Shown piece after piece: positions 40,072 through 48,562 of a DNA stretch of 64,000 nucleotides. This DNA comes from Acidimicrobiia bacterium (GTDB taxonomy: Bacteria; Actinomycetota; Acidimicrobiia; Acidimicrobiales; CATQHL01): positions 53,774-117,773 of the forward strand of contig VXNF01000058.1 of NCBI GenBank assembly GCA_009840735.1. Reading direction: 5' to 3'. The notes beneath the pieces are model-generated. The model was not told the DNA's origin, did not search any database, and was given only the letters and a program-made list of their open reading frames with translations. Made by a program: the position numbers and the translations under genes. The stretch's first letter is position 1, and every line of letters begins with the position of its first letter.

Positions 40072-41341
40072 GCCGTTGTCGCCTCCCGGCGCTGCCGCTG
40101 CCGTCCCCGAGCGGCCCGCCAGTGAGTCCGCGTCCGCCGCCGCGGCAGACGCCGGCGGCGAGGTGGCCTATCTGGCTGCGCTGTCGAGTCTGGCCGGGAT
40201 GGGTCCGGCGCGCCTCGAGCGGCTGCTGGCGCGCTGGGCGCCGAAGGAGGCCTGGCGCGCCCTGGCCTCTGGACGGCTCGCCGAGGCTGCCGCCGCGGCG
40301 CGGGTCGGCGAGAAAGTCGCCCGCCGCTGGATCAGCGACGCCGCTCGGGCCGACCCCGCCGAGATCTATCTGCGACACACCCGTGCGGGGGTGACGCTGC
40401 GGCGGCGCGGCACCGCCGCCTACCCCGAACGTCTCATCGGGGATCCCGAACCGCCGGCGGTGCTGTTCAGTCAAGGTCCGGTGGAGCTCTTGGAGCGTCC
40501 GACGGTCACCATCGTCGGAACCCGCCGATGCACCCGCTACGGCGCGGATGTGGCGTTCGATCTCGGCAAAGCCGCTGCGGCCAACGGGGTCACGGTGATC
40601 TCCGGGCTGGCGATCGGCATCGACGCGGCCGCCCACGCCGGCGCTCTCGCCGCCGACGGCGCGCCGCCGGTGGGCGTGGTGGGCAGCGGGTTGGACCGCA
40701 TTTATCCGCGCGAGAACGCCGTGCTGTGGAAGATCGTGGCCCAGCGCGGGCTGCTGCTCGCCGAGGCGCCGCTCGGGGCGCCGCCGGAGCGCTGGCGATT
40801 CCCGGCCCGCAACAGGATCATGGCGGCACTGAGCGACGCCTGCGTGGTAGTGGAGTCACACGAGGACGGCGGCGCCATCGGCACGGCCACCGAGGCGGCG
40901 CAGCGGGACCGCACGGTGGCGGCGGTTCCGGGCCCCATCCGCAGCCCCGCCTCGGCCGGATCGAACCGGCTGATCGCCGAAGGCGCCGGCGTGCTCTGCG
41001 ACGTTGAGGACCTGCTTGTTCTGCTCGACATCTCCCGCACCAAGCTGCCCTCGCCCACGGCCGCCGCCGAGGCGGACGGGGACGCCCCGGTCGACGACGC
41101 CCCGGTTGACGACGCCCCGGTTGACGACGCCACGGTCGACGACGCCACGGCGCGCGCCATCCTGGGCGCCTTCGACTGGATGCCCGCCACGATGGAGATG
41201 CTGGCCGCGCGGACCGGTCTCGAGCTGGGGGAGTTGGCGTGGCACCTCGAGGGCCTCAGCGCCTCGGGCCACCTAGCGCGGCGCGGACTGTGGTACGAGC
41301 GACGCGGCGGCGCAACGGCGCCGACCGGCTCTCGGGGATGA
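40061..41341 (+). CDS. dprA: DNA processing protein DprA
   Basis: Loads RecA on incoming single-stranded DNA during transformation; 426 aa. The Rossmann-like core is clear (VTIVGTRRCTRYG, ISGLAIGIDAAAHAGAL, VGSGLDRIYPREN, FPARNRIMAALSDACVVVE). The C-terminal winged-helix domain follows a linker made of a 5-residue repeat (VDDAP/VDDAT). About 50 extra residues precede the core. It starts inside the end of yifB and is followed by xerC, a very common order. Confidence 0.93.
   Translation: MSPEPLSPPGAAAAVPERPASESASAAAADAGGEVAYLAALSSLAGMGPARLERLLARWAPKEAWRALASGRLAEAAAAARVGEKVARRWISDAARADPAEIYLRHTRAGVTLRRRGTAAYPERLIGDPEPPAVLFSQGPVELLERPTVTIVGTRRCTRYGADVAFDLGKAAAANGVTVISGLAIGIDAAAHAGALAADGAPPVGVVGSGLDRIYPRENAVLWKIVAQRGLLLAEAPLGAPPERWRFPARNRIMAALSDACVVVESHEDGGAIGTATEAAQRDRTVAAVPGPIRSPASAGSNRLIAEGAGVLCDVEDLLVLLDISRTKLPSPTAAAEADGDAPVDDAPVDDAPVDDATVDDATARAILGAFDWMPATMEMLAARTGLELGELAWHLEGLSASGHLARRGLWYERRGGATAPTGSRG
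41081..41149. repeat. 15-bp in-frame tandem repeat in dprA linker
   Basis: About 4.6 units of GACGCCCCGGTTGAC with one- or two-base differences lie between the Rossmann core and the winged helix of DprA. The unit is a multiple of three, so changes in copy number only lengthen or shorten an acidic linker. Confidence 0.9.
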
Positions 41342-41392
41342 GGCGAACGCCCCGCCGCCGGCGCGGTTCCCGGGCGCCGCTAGCCCGGTTGG

Positions 41393-41398
41393 TAGCCT
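41393..41398 (+). promoter_or_regulatory. -10 box of a probable leaderless xerC promoter
   Basis: TAGCCT is six bases before the xerC ATG and no ribosome binding site is present. It lies 51 bases after the dprA stop, so xerC may be expressed on its own. Confidence 0.4.
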
Positions 41399-41404
41399 CG
41401 CGGC

Positions 41405-42310
41405 ATGGCGTGGGCGTCCGATGCGTTCTTGGCCTCGCTGCTGCGCCTCGCTCCCTCCTCGGTGGCCGTGTATCGGCGCGACCTGCAAGCCTTCGTGGAC
41501 TGGGCCGCCGAGCAGGCGCTGGAGGGACCGGCGACGGTCACGCGCAAGGACCTGCGCCGCTACCTGGCCGCCCTGACTCGCCAGGGCTACGCGGCGCGCA
41601 CTGTGGCGCGCAAGGCCTCGGTGCTGCGCCGCTACTTCGGTTGGTCCACCGAGACGGGTCGGTGCCGGAGCGATCCCTGCGTGGGGCTGTCGGTGCCGGC
41701 GGGGGCGGCCCGGCTGCCCGACGTACTTTCGGAGCGTTCGGTCGCCTCGCTGCTGGCCGGCCGGAGCGCGGCAGCCTCCGGGGACTGTCCGCTCAGGCGG
41801 CTGCGCGACGACGCGGTCTTGGAGCTGCTCTACGGCAGCGGTCTGCGCGTGGCCGAACTGTGTTCGCTGCGCCCGGCGGACCTCGACCTCCAGCGCTCGA
41901 GGGTCCAGGTCACCGGCAAGGGCGGCAAGCAGAGGCTGCTGCCGCTCTCGGCGCCCGCGGTGCGCGCCGTGCAGCGGTACCGGCAGGCGCAGGCCGCCGC
42001 CGCAGGGGCCGGGGAGGCGGCCGACCCGCTGGCGGTAACCGCCGAGGACGGACCGCTGTTCCGGAACCTGCGGGGCCGGCCGCTGGGTCCCCGCGACGTG
42101 CGGCGCATCATGGATCGCCGAGCCCCCGAGCCGACCCACCCCCACGCCCTTCGGCACACCTTCGCCACCCATCTCCTCGACGGCGGCGCCGACCTCCGGT
42201 CGGTGCAGGAGCTGCTCGGCCACGAGAGCCTCGGCACCACTCAGGTGTACACCCACGTCAGCCGCCGCCGGCTCCGCGCGGTGATCGAGGAGGCCCACCC
42301 GCGCGGCTGA
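41405..42310 (+). CDS. xerC: site-specific tyrosine recombinase XerC
   Basis: A 301-aa recombinase resolving chromosome dimers at dif together with XerD. All catalytic residues are visible: Arg in GLRVAEL, Lys in GKGGK, HALRHTFATH (His-x2-Arg) and LGHESLGTTQVYTHV (His and nucleophile Tyr). The N-terminal SAM-like core-binding domain starts at SSVAVYRRDLQAFVDW. The location after dprA and before rpsB, with no integrase-type neighbours, supports the housekeeping assignment rather than a phage integrase. Confidence 0.9.
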   Translation: MAWASDAFLASLLRLAPSSVAVYRRDLQAFVDWAAEQALEGPATVTRKDLRRYLAALTRQGYAARTVARKASVLRRYFGWSTETGRCRSDPCVGLSVPAGAARLPDVLSERSVASLLAGRSAAASGDCPLRRLRDDAVLELLYGSGLRVAELCSLRPADLDLQRSRVQVTGKGGKQRLLPLSAPAVRAVQRYRQAQAAAAGAGEAADPLAVTAEDGPLFRNLRGRPLGPRDVRRIMDRRAPEPTHPHALRHTFATHLLDGGADLRSVQELLGHESLGTTQVYTHVSRRRLRAVIEEAHPRG

Positions 42311-42888
42311 GGTGGCGGGCGCTGGCCGCCTCAGCGGCCCTCGGCGCGGCGCTGGGGCAGCTCGTCATGGCCGCACCGGCCAGCGCCCAGACCGCGGCGG
42401 CGCCGGCACCTGTCCCCGTCGTGTACTACCAGGCGCCCACCGACGGGATCGTCGTCGATCCCTTCAGGCCGCCGGCGCACCCAGGCGCTCCCGGCAACCG
42501 GGGTCTGGAGTACGCCACCCGCGCTGGCAGCGACGTGCGGGCGGCTGCGGCGGGCGTGGTGAGCTTCGCCGGCCGGGTCGCCGACGGCCTGCACGTGACC
42601 GTCGCCCACGCCGACGGCGTGCGTACCAGCTACTCCTTCCTGGCCAGCGTCGCGGTCGATGCCACCCAGCGGGTCGAGGCGGGTCAGGTCGTCGGCACCT
42701 CCGGCGGGTCGTTCCATTTCGGGGCGCGCATCGGCAAGGCCTACGTGGATCCGGCTGTCCTGCTGGGTGACCTCGCGCCGGTCCGGCTCGTTCCGCTGAG
42801 GGGCCGGTGGGTGCCCCGACGGCTCGGATCGGTCGGCGCGCCGGTGCCGCGGCCCGGCTGGGCGTTGCGCTCGGCGCCGCGCCGGTAG
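42307..42888 (+). CDS. secreted LytM/M23-like protein, probably inactive
   Basis: The frame encodes a signal peptide (RWRALAASAALGAALGQL...APASAQ, cleavage expected after the AxA) and one LytM domain. No ATG, GTG or TTG precedes the signal peptide; a CTG at 42307 overlaps the xerC stop as CTGA, the same geometry as ATGA/GTGA junctions nearby, so CTG is the likely start (193 aa). The zinc ligands of active M23 peptidases (H-x3-D and H-x-H) read NRGLEYA and SFHFG, so at least two ligands are lost. It may act as a regulator of cell wall hydrolases like EnvC or NlpD. Confidence 0.7.
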   Translation: MRWRALAASAALGAALGQLVMAAPASAQTAAAPAPVPVVYYQAPTDGIVVDPFRPPAHPGAPGNRGLEYATRAGSDVRAAAAGVVSFAGRVADGLHVTVAHADGVRTSYSFLASVAVDATQRVEAGQVVGTSGGSFHFGARIGKAYVDPAVLLGDLAPVRLVPLRGRWVPRRLGSVGAPVPRPGWALRSAPRR

Positions 42889-43002
42889 ACTCCCCGGCGG
42901 CCCTCGGGCCATCCGTATCCGACGATTCCCCGTCCGCGCGCTCCCACGGTCGCCTCAGCGGTGCATGGCGCGGGCTGTGACCCAACCGATGGGAAGGAGA
43001 CC

Positions 43003-43998
43003 ATGGCACCAGTCGTGACCATGAGCCAGCTCGTGGAGGCAGGCGTCCACTTCGGGCACCAGACCCGCCGCTGGAACCCGAAGATGAAGCGGTTCATCCA
43101 CGGCGACATCGCCGGCATCTACATCATCGACCTGAAGCAGACGCTGGTCTGCATCGAGGCCGCCTACTCCTTCGTGCGCGACATGGTCGCCGGCGGGGGG
43201 ACGCTCCTGTTCGTCGGCACCAAGAAGCAGATCCAGCCCAGCGTCGAGACGCACGCCAAGCGCTGCGGGATGCCCTTCGTCAACCAGCGGTGGCTGGGCG
43301 GCACGCTGACGAACATCCAGACGATCTTCAAGCGCGTACACAAGATGCAGGAGTACCAGCGGCTTCGAGACAGCGGCGGATTCGAGGCGATGCCCAAGAA
43401 GGAGGCCCTCAGCTTGCAGCGCGAGCTCGCCAAACTGGAGCGCAACCTGGGCGGCATAGGTCAGATGGAGACGCCTCCGGAGGCCGTGTTCGTGCTGGAC
43501 ACCAAGGCCGAGCACATCGCCGTCAGTGAGGCCAACAAACTGGGTATCCCGCTCATCGCCGTCGTGGACACGAACTGCGACCCCGACGTGGTGACCTACG
43601 TGATCCCCGGTAACGACGACACTATCCGTGCCGGCGAGCTCATGTGCCGCATTATGAGCGATGCCGTCGGCGAGGGCCGGCGGCTGGCCGAGTTGCGCGG
43701 CAACGTCGCGCCGACCCCCCAGCGCACCGCCGAGGAGGAGGCAGAGGTGGCTCGCCGGCAGGCGGAGGCCGCCGCCGAGGCAGCTGCCGACATGCGCCAG
43801 CGGGAGGCCAGAGTGGCGCGCCGGCTCGAGGAGTCCGCCGAGGACGAGACGCAGCAGCCCGCCGACGACGGCCAACACACTGCCGCGGCGCCCGACGCTC
43901 CAGGCGGCGCCCCGGCGGCTGGGGCGGAACGGTCCGATGAGGCGCCGGGCTCGGAGGAGACTTCCGGTGCCCCCGCAGACGAAGCGAGGCAAGGCTGA
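43003..43998 (+). CDS. rpsB: 30S ribosomal protein S2
   Basis: A 331-aa S2. [42 protein letters not shown] and the [14 protein letters not shown] stretch are canonical. After residue 235 there is a Glu/Ala/Arg-rich tail of about 95 residues absent from the shorter E. coli protein. The ATG at 43003 has AAGGAG upstream. It begins the rpsB-tsf-pyrH-frr operon; the tsf ATG overlaps its stop. Confidence 0.96.
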   Translation: MAPVVTMSQLVEAGVHFGHQTRRWNPKMKRFIHGDIAGIYIIDLKQTLVCIEAAYSFVRDMVAGGGTLLFVGTKKQIQPSVETHAKRCGMPFVNQRWLGGTLTNIQTIFKRVHKMQEYQRLRDSGGFEAMPKKEALSLQRELAKLERNLGGIGQMETPPEAVFVLDTKAEHIAVSEANKLGIPLIAVVDTNCDPDVVTYVIPGNDDTIRAGELMCRIMSDAVGEGRRLAELRGNVAPTPQRTAEEEAEVARRQAEAAAEAAADMRQREARVARRLEESAEDETQQPADDGQHTAAAPDAPGGAPAAGAERSDEAPGSEETSGAPADEARQG

Positions 43999-44786
43999 TG
44001 GTGCAGGTATCGGCGCGGGAAGTCAAGGCGCTCCGTGACTCCACGGGCGCGGGCATGATGGACGCCAAACGCGCCCTCATCGAGGCCGCGGGAGACCCCG
44101 TTGAAGCGGCGGAGATCCTCAAGCAGCGGGGCCTCGCCAAGGCCGCGGCGCGCGCCGACCGGACCGCCGCCGAAGGGGCGATCGCCGTGGCGGTGGGCGA
44201 AGGCATAGCCTCGCTGGTGCATCTGCGCGCCGAGACCGACTTCTCCGCCAAGGCCGCCGACTTCCTGTCCTGCGTCTCGGAGATCGCCGAGGCGGTGCGC
44301 GACGACGGCGCCGCGGCCGCCGAGCGGTTCGCCGCCCGAATCGATGAGCTGCGGCTGGCCAAGAAGGAGAACATCTCGCTGGGGACGGCGCTGCAGGTAC
44401 GCGCCGGCGAAGGCAACCGGCTCGACGCCTACCTCCACCGCCAGGACGGCCGCGGGGTCAACGGTGTGATCGTGGAGGGCAGCGACGTGGATCCCGACGT
44501 GCTCCATCAAGTCGCGCTGCACGTGGCGTTCGCCAAGCCCCGCTATCTCAGCCGCGATGAGGTGCCCGAGGCGGACGTGGAACGCGAGCGCGCCTCACTG
44601 ACCGAGATCACCAAGGCCGAGGGACGCCCGGAGGCGGCCTGGGACAAGATCGTGCAGGGACGTCTCACCGGCTGGTTCCGAGAGAGCGTGCTGCTGGAGC
44701 AGGGCCTTCACGGCGACAAGGTCTCGGTGGCGAAGAGCGTCGGCAACGGCAGGATCGTGCGCTTCGAGCAGGCCTACCTCGGTTAG
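43998..44786 (+). CDS. tsf: elongation factor Ts
   Basis: Recycles EF-Tu by exchanging GDP for GTP; 262 aa. [22 protein letters not shown] (UBA domain, residues 9-30), [12 protein letters not shown] and the [10 protein letters not shown] contact loop are present; the usual Val-Ala after TDF is Ser-Ala. The start overlaps rpsB (TGATG) and pyrH follows two bases after the stop. Only one dimerisation repeat plus a short C-terminal module is present, as in other actinobacteria. Confidence 0.95.
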   Translation: MVQVSAREVKALRDSTGAGMMDAKRALIEAAGDPVEAAEILKQRGLAKAAARADRTAAEGAIAVAVGEGIASLVHLRAETDFSAKAADFLSCVSEIAEAVRDDGAAAAERFAARIDELRLAKKENISLGTALQVRAGEGNRLDAYLHRQDGRGVNGVIVEGSDVDPDVLHQVALHVAFAKPRYLSRDEVPEADVERERASLTEITKAEGRPEAAWDKIVQGRLTGWFRESVLLEQGLHGDKVSVAKSVGNGRIVRFEQAYLG

Positions 44787-44788
44787 CG

Positions 44789-45505
44789 ATGCCCCGCTGG
44801 AGCCGCGTCCTGCTCAAGGTCTCCGGCGAGGCGTTCGCCGGATCGGCCGGCTACGGCATCGACGCCGAGACCGTCAACACCATCGCCGCCGAGATCGCCT
44901 CGGTGCGAGACCAGACCACCGTCGAGATGGCGGTGGTCGTGGGCGGCGGCAACATCTGGCGCGGCGAGCAGCACGGCGGCGCCGGCATGGACCGGGCCCA
45001 AGCCGACTACATGGGCATGCTGGCCACGCTCATCAACGCCCTCGCCCTGCAGGACGCCCTGGAGCGTCTCGATCAGCCCACCCGGGTGCAGACCGCCATC
45101 GGCATGGCGCAGGTGGCCGAGCCCTACATCCGCCGTCGGGCCATCCGCCACCTCGAGAAGGGCCGTGTCGTGATCTTCGGCGCGGGGACCGGCAACCCGT
45201 TCTTCACCACCGACACGGCGGCCGCCCTGCGGGCAGTCGAAGTTGAGGCGGAGGCGCTGCTGAAGGGCACCCACTCCGGCACCGACGGCATCTACACGGC
45301 CGACCCGCGCACCAACCCCGATGCCGTCAAGCTCGACCGGATTACCTACATCGACCTCGTCAGCGGGGGCATCCGCGCCATGGACGCCACCGCCGCCACC
45401 CTGTGCATGGAGAACAAACTGCCGATCGTGATGTTCGACCTCATGCAGGCGGGCAACGTACTGTCCATCATCGAGGGTCGCCCGATAGGTACCATCGTGG
45501 CCTGA
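44789..45505 (+). CDS. pyrH: uridylate kinase
   Basis: Bacterial UMP kinase of the amino acid kinase fold; 238 aa. [22 protein letters not shown], the [23 protein letters not shown] helix and the [17 protein letters not shown] nucleotide site are conserved. It takes the UMP produced by the pyr operon upstream and feeds UDP synthesis. The position between tsf and frr is the near-universal order. Confidence 0.96.
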   Translation: MPRWSRVLLKVSGEAFAGSAGYGIDAETVNTIAAEIASVRDQTTVEMAVVVGGGNIWRGEQHGGAGMDRAQADYMGMLATLINALALQDALERLDQPTRVQTAIGMAQVAEPYIRRRAIRHLEKGRVVIFGAGTGNPFFTTDTAAALRAVEVEAEALLKGTHSGTDGIYTADPRTNPDAVKLDRITYIDLVSGGIRAMDATAATLCMENKLPIVMFDLMQAGNVLSIIEGRPIGTIVA

Positions 45506-45538
45506 GGGACCCCAGATGCACGTCGGGGCGAGTGCCGC

Positions 45539-46108
45539 ATGAGTGAAGAGCTGATCGAGATCGTGGTCTCCGAGGCGCGCGACAACATGGAGCGGGCCGT
45601 GGCGCACGCTCGCAGGGAGTTCAGCGGCGTGCGGACCGGACGAGCCTCCCCGGCGCTCGTGGAGCGGCTGACGGTCAATTACCACGGAGCCGAGGTGAGC
45701 CTCCAGCAGATTGCTGGGTTCAGCGTCCCCGACGTCCAGATGCTCGTGATCTCGCCGTACGACAAGCGCTCCATCGAGGCGATCCAGAAGGCGATCCAGC
45801 GCGCCGACCTGGGGTTCAACCCCAGCACCGACGGCTCGGTGGTGCGGCTGCACTTCCCGCCGCTGACCGAGGAGCGCCGCCGCGAGCTGGTGCGGCTAGT
45901 GAGGGGCATGGCGGAGTCGGGTCGCGTGGCGGTGCGCAGCTCACGCCGCGCGGCGCGCCAAGACCTCGACGCCCTCAAGCGGGACGGGGACATCTCCGAG
46001 GACGACAACAGGCGCGGGCAGCGTCGCCTCGACGAGCTGACCCACGAACACGAAGAGGCGATCGGAACGGCCCTTGAGGCCAAAGAAACCGAACTGATGA
46101 AGGTCTGA
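45539..46108 (+). CDS. frr: ribosome recycling factor
   Basis: Splits post-termination ribosomes with EF-G; 189 aa. ARREFSGVRTGRASPALVERLTVNYHG and ISPYDKRSIEAIQKAI are diagnostic; the three-helix bundle region and the final LTHEHEEAI helix are complete. The ATG at 45539 is 33 bases after pyrH. cdsA follows 15 bases downstream with GAGGAG between. Confidence 0.96.
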   Translation: MSEELIEIVVSEARDNMERAVAHARREFSGVRTGRASPALVERLTVNYHGAEVSLQQIAGFSVPDVQMLVISPYDKRSIEAIQKAIQRADLGFNPSTDGSVVRLHFPPLTEERRRELVRLVRGMAESGRVAVRSSRRAARQDLDALKRDGDISEDDNRRGQRRLDELTHEHEEAIGTALEAKETELMKV

Positions 46109-46123
46109 CAGAGGAGCGCGCCC

Positions 46124-47296
46124 GTGGATCGAGACAACCCTTACGACTCCGACGAACCTCAGCAATGGGACGCCGGCGCCGCCGAAGCGCACGAGGGTCA
46201 ACCCGCAGACGACGACGCCGTCTGGGACCTCGGGTCCGGCGCGGCGCCAGCCGAGGGGGCCGCCTGGGACACCTTCAGCGAGGGTAGCCCCACCTGGGGC
46301 GCCGCCGAGGTGGGCGAGGAAGGCCTCGACGTGGGGTACCTCACCGAACAGCACCCTCAGGCAGCGGAGGTCGGCGTGACCGACACCGCCGCCGGTGCGC
46401 AGTTCTTCGGCGTGGACGATGAGATGTGGCACGGCGAGGCGCAGCCCCCGCCGATCGGGATGCCCCCGCGTGGGTCGGATCGGCGGCTCGGGCCGGCGAT
46501 CCTCACCGGCGCAGCACTCTGCGCCGTGGCGGTCGTGTGCTTCTGGGTGAGCCCGATCCTCACCCTCGTGCTGCTCTGCGTGCTGATGGTGCTGGCGGCA
46601 GGCGAATTCTTCGGCGCGTTGCGCCAGGTCGGCTACCAGCCGGCCACCCTCGTGGGGCTAATGGCCGCGGTGGGACTGCCGGTGGCGGTGTACTGGCGCG
46701 GCGCCGAGGCCTATCCGCTGGCCCTCGGACTGGTGGTGATGGCCGCACTCTGCTGGCACCTCGTCGGCGCCACCACCGAAAGGCCGGTGCCGAACGTCGC
46801 CGTGACGCTCTTCGGCGTGGGGTACGTGGCCTTGCTGGGAAGCTTCGGCGCTCTCATGCTCAGCTACGACAAGGGCACGGGGCTGCTGTTCGGCGCGGTT
46901 GTGGGCACCGTCGGCTACGACGTGGGGGCCTGGGCAGTGGGGCGGCTGTTCGGACGGACCCGGCTGGCGGCGGCGAGCCCCAACAAGACCGTGGAAGGCC
47001 TCATCGGCGGCGTGGTGCTCGCCATCGTGGCCTGCGCGGTGATCCTGGGAGTGGGACGGATCGATCCTTGGGGCGACAACCCCGGATCGGTGTCGCACGC
47101 CATCGTGTTGGGCGTGGTGGTGGCGGTGGCGGCCACGCTGGGCGACCTGGCGGAGTCGATGATCAAGCGCGACCTCGACATCAAGGACATGGGCAACGTG
47201 CTGCCGGGCCACGGGGGCGTGCTGGACCGCTTCGACGGGCTGCTCTTCGCCATGCCCTCGACCTGGGGGCTGGCGCTGCTGATCGACCTCGTCTAG
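46124..47296 (+). CDS. cdsA: phosphatidate cytidylyltransferase with acidic N-terminal extension
   Basis: Makes CDP-diacylglycerol from CTP and phosphatidate in the inner membrane; 390 aa. The catalytic core ends with SPNKTVEGLIGG and GDLAESMIKRDLDIKDMGN...LPGHGGVLDRFDGLL, the CdsA signature. Roughly eight membrane segments lie after residue 125. The first 120 residues are acidic, Trp/Ala/Gly-rich and predicted disordered, far longer than in E. coli, though N-terminal extensions of cdsA do occur in actinobacteria. The GTG start follows GAGGAG. Confidence 0.93.
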   Translation: MDRDNPYDSDEPQQWDAGAAEAHEGQPADDDAVWDLGSGAAPAEGAAWDTFSEGSPTWGAAEVGEEGLDVGYLTEQHPQAAEVGVTDTAAGAQFFGVDDEMWHGEAQPPPIGMPPRGSDRRLGPAILTGAALCAVAVVCFWVSPILTLVLLCVLMVLAAGEFFGALRQVGYQPATLVGLMAAVGLPVAVYWRGAEAYPLALGLVVMAALCWHLVGATTERPVPNVAVTLFGVGYVALLGSFGALMLSYDKGTGLLFGAVVGTVGYDVGAWAVGRLFGRTRLAAASPNKTVEGLIGGVVLAIVACAVILGVGRIDPWGDNPGSVSHAIVLGVVVAVAATLGDLAESMIKRDLDIKDMGNVLPGHGGVLDRFDGLLFAMPSTWGLALLIDLV

Positions 47297-47383
47297 GAGG
47301 CCGGACCCCGCGGCGACGCCCCGGAGCGCCGCCGAGAGATACCCCGCATCTCATCGCCCGTACACTGGCCCTGAAGGAGGGCC

Positions 47384-48562
47384 ATGGGCACAACCCTCGC
47401 CGTGATGGGATCGACCGGCTCCATCGGCACCCAGACGCTGGAAGTGGCCGCCGGCTGCGCGGACCGCTACGAGGTCACCGCGCTGGGCGCCGGGCGGTCC
47501 GTGGAGGCACTGGCCGCGCAGGCCCGGGCGGTGCGACCCAAGCTCGTCGCTCTGGCCGACGACGCCGCCGCGCCGCGCCTGGCACGGCTGCTGCCGGTGG
47601 GCACCGAGCTGCTCGCCGGCCCCGACGCCTTGGCCGAGGCGGCCACCGCCGCGGACGTGACGGTCAACGGGGTGGTGGGCTTCGCCGGGCTGCCGGTCAC
47701 CCTGGCGGCGCTGAACTCGGGGCGGCGACTGGCCCTGGCCAACAAAGAGTCGCTCATCGCCGCCGGACCCGTGGTGGCGCGCGCCCTAGCGACGCCGGGC
47801 GCGGAGATCGTCCCGGTGGACAGCGAGCACTGCGCGGTCCACCAGTGCCTGCGCGCCAACGGCACCATGGGTCGCCCCGACCGCCTCAGTCAGGTCGCCC
47901 GCATCCTGCTGACAGCCAGCGGGGGGCCGTTCAGGGGACGGTCACGGGCCGAGTTGGCGTCCGTGACGGCCGGCGAGGCGCTGGCGCATCCCACCTGGAA
48001 CATGGGGCCCAAGATCACCGTCGACTCCTCCACGCTGATGAACAAGGGGCTCGAAGTCATCGAAGCGCATGAGTTGTTCGGCGTGGACTACGACCGCATC
48101 GAGGTCGTCGTGCATCCCCAGTCGGTGGTGCATTCGATGGTGGAGTACGTCGACGGCGCCACCGTGGCACAGCTCTCGCTGCCGGACATGCGGCTCTGCG
48201 TCGGCTACGCGATCGGCTACCCCGACCGGCTCGCCAGCGCCTACGGCCGGATCGACTGGACCGAACTGGCGCGGCTGGACTTCGAGCCGCCGCGCCAGGA
48301 CCTGTTCGCCTGCCTGCCGTTGGCGTATGCGGCCGGGCGGCGCGGCGAGACGGCGCCGGCGGTGCTCAGCGCCGCCAACGAGGTGGCCGTCGAGGCGTTT
48401 CTGGAGGGTGCGGTGCCCTGGACAGCCATCGCCGAGATCATCGACGGGGTCCTGCAGGGCGACCCGGTGCAGCGAGCTGACAGTCTGGAGTCAGTGCTGG
48501 AGGCCGACGGCCGGGCGCGCCGCGCCGCAGAGGCCCTCGTGGCGCGTCAGGCGGCGGCATGA
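47384..48562 (+). CDS. dxr: 1-deoxy-D-xylulose 5-phosphate reductoisomerase
   Basis: Second step of the MEP isoprenoid pathway; 392 aa. The NADPH loop GSTGSIGTQTLE, LANKESLIAAG, PVDSEHCAVHQ (metal and substrate), TASGGPFRG, HPTWNMG and KITVDSSTLMNKGLEVIEA are intact. An unusual Cys replaces the common Ser after DSEH. The ATG at 47384 has AGGAGG directly upstream, and a TACACT at 47361-47366 could be its -10. The stop overlaps the protease gene (ATGA). Confidence 0.95.
   Translation: MGTTLAVMGSTGSIGTQTLEVAAGCADRYEVTALGAGRSVEALAAQARAVRPKLVALADDAAAPRLARLLPVGTELLAGPDALAEAATAADVTVNGVVGFAGLPVTLAALNSGRRLALANKESLIAAGPVVARALATPGAEIVPVDSEHCAVHQCLRANGTMGRPDRLSQVARILLTASGGPFRGRSRAELASVTAGEALAHPTWNMGPKITVDSSTLMNKGLEVIEAHELFGVDYDRIEVVVHPQSVVHSMVEYVDGATVAQLSLPDMRLCVGYAIGYPDRLASAYGRIDWTELARLDFEPPRQDLFACLPLAYAAGRRGETAPAVLSAANEVAVEAFLEGAVPWTAIAEIIDGVLQGDPVQRADSLESVLEADGRARRAAEALVARQAAA

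Noticed and set aside
41239..42306. Upstream extension of the LytM-like frame across xerC
   Set aside because: It would bury the signal peptide behind 350 shadow residues encoded out of phase with xerC.
42880..42900. CGCCGG/CCGGCG stem after the LytM-like gene as a terminator
   Set aside because: Short stem without a T-run in very GC-rich DNA; expected by chance.
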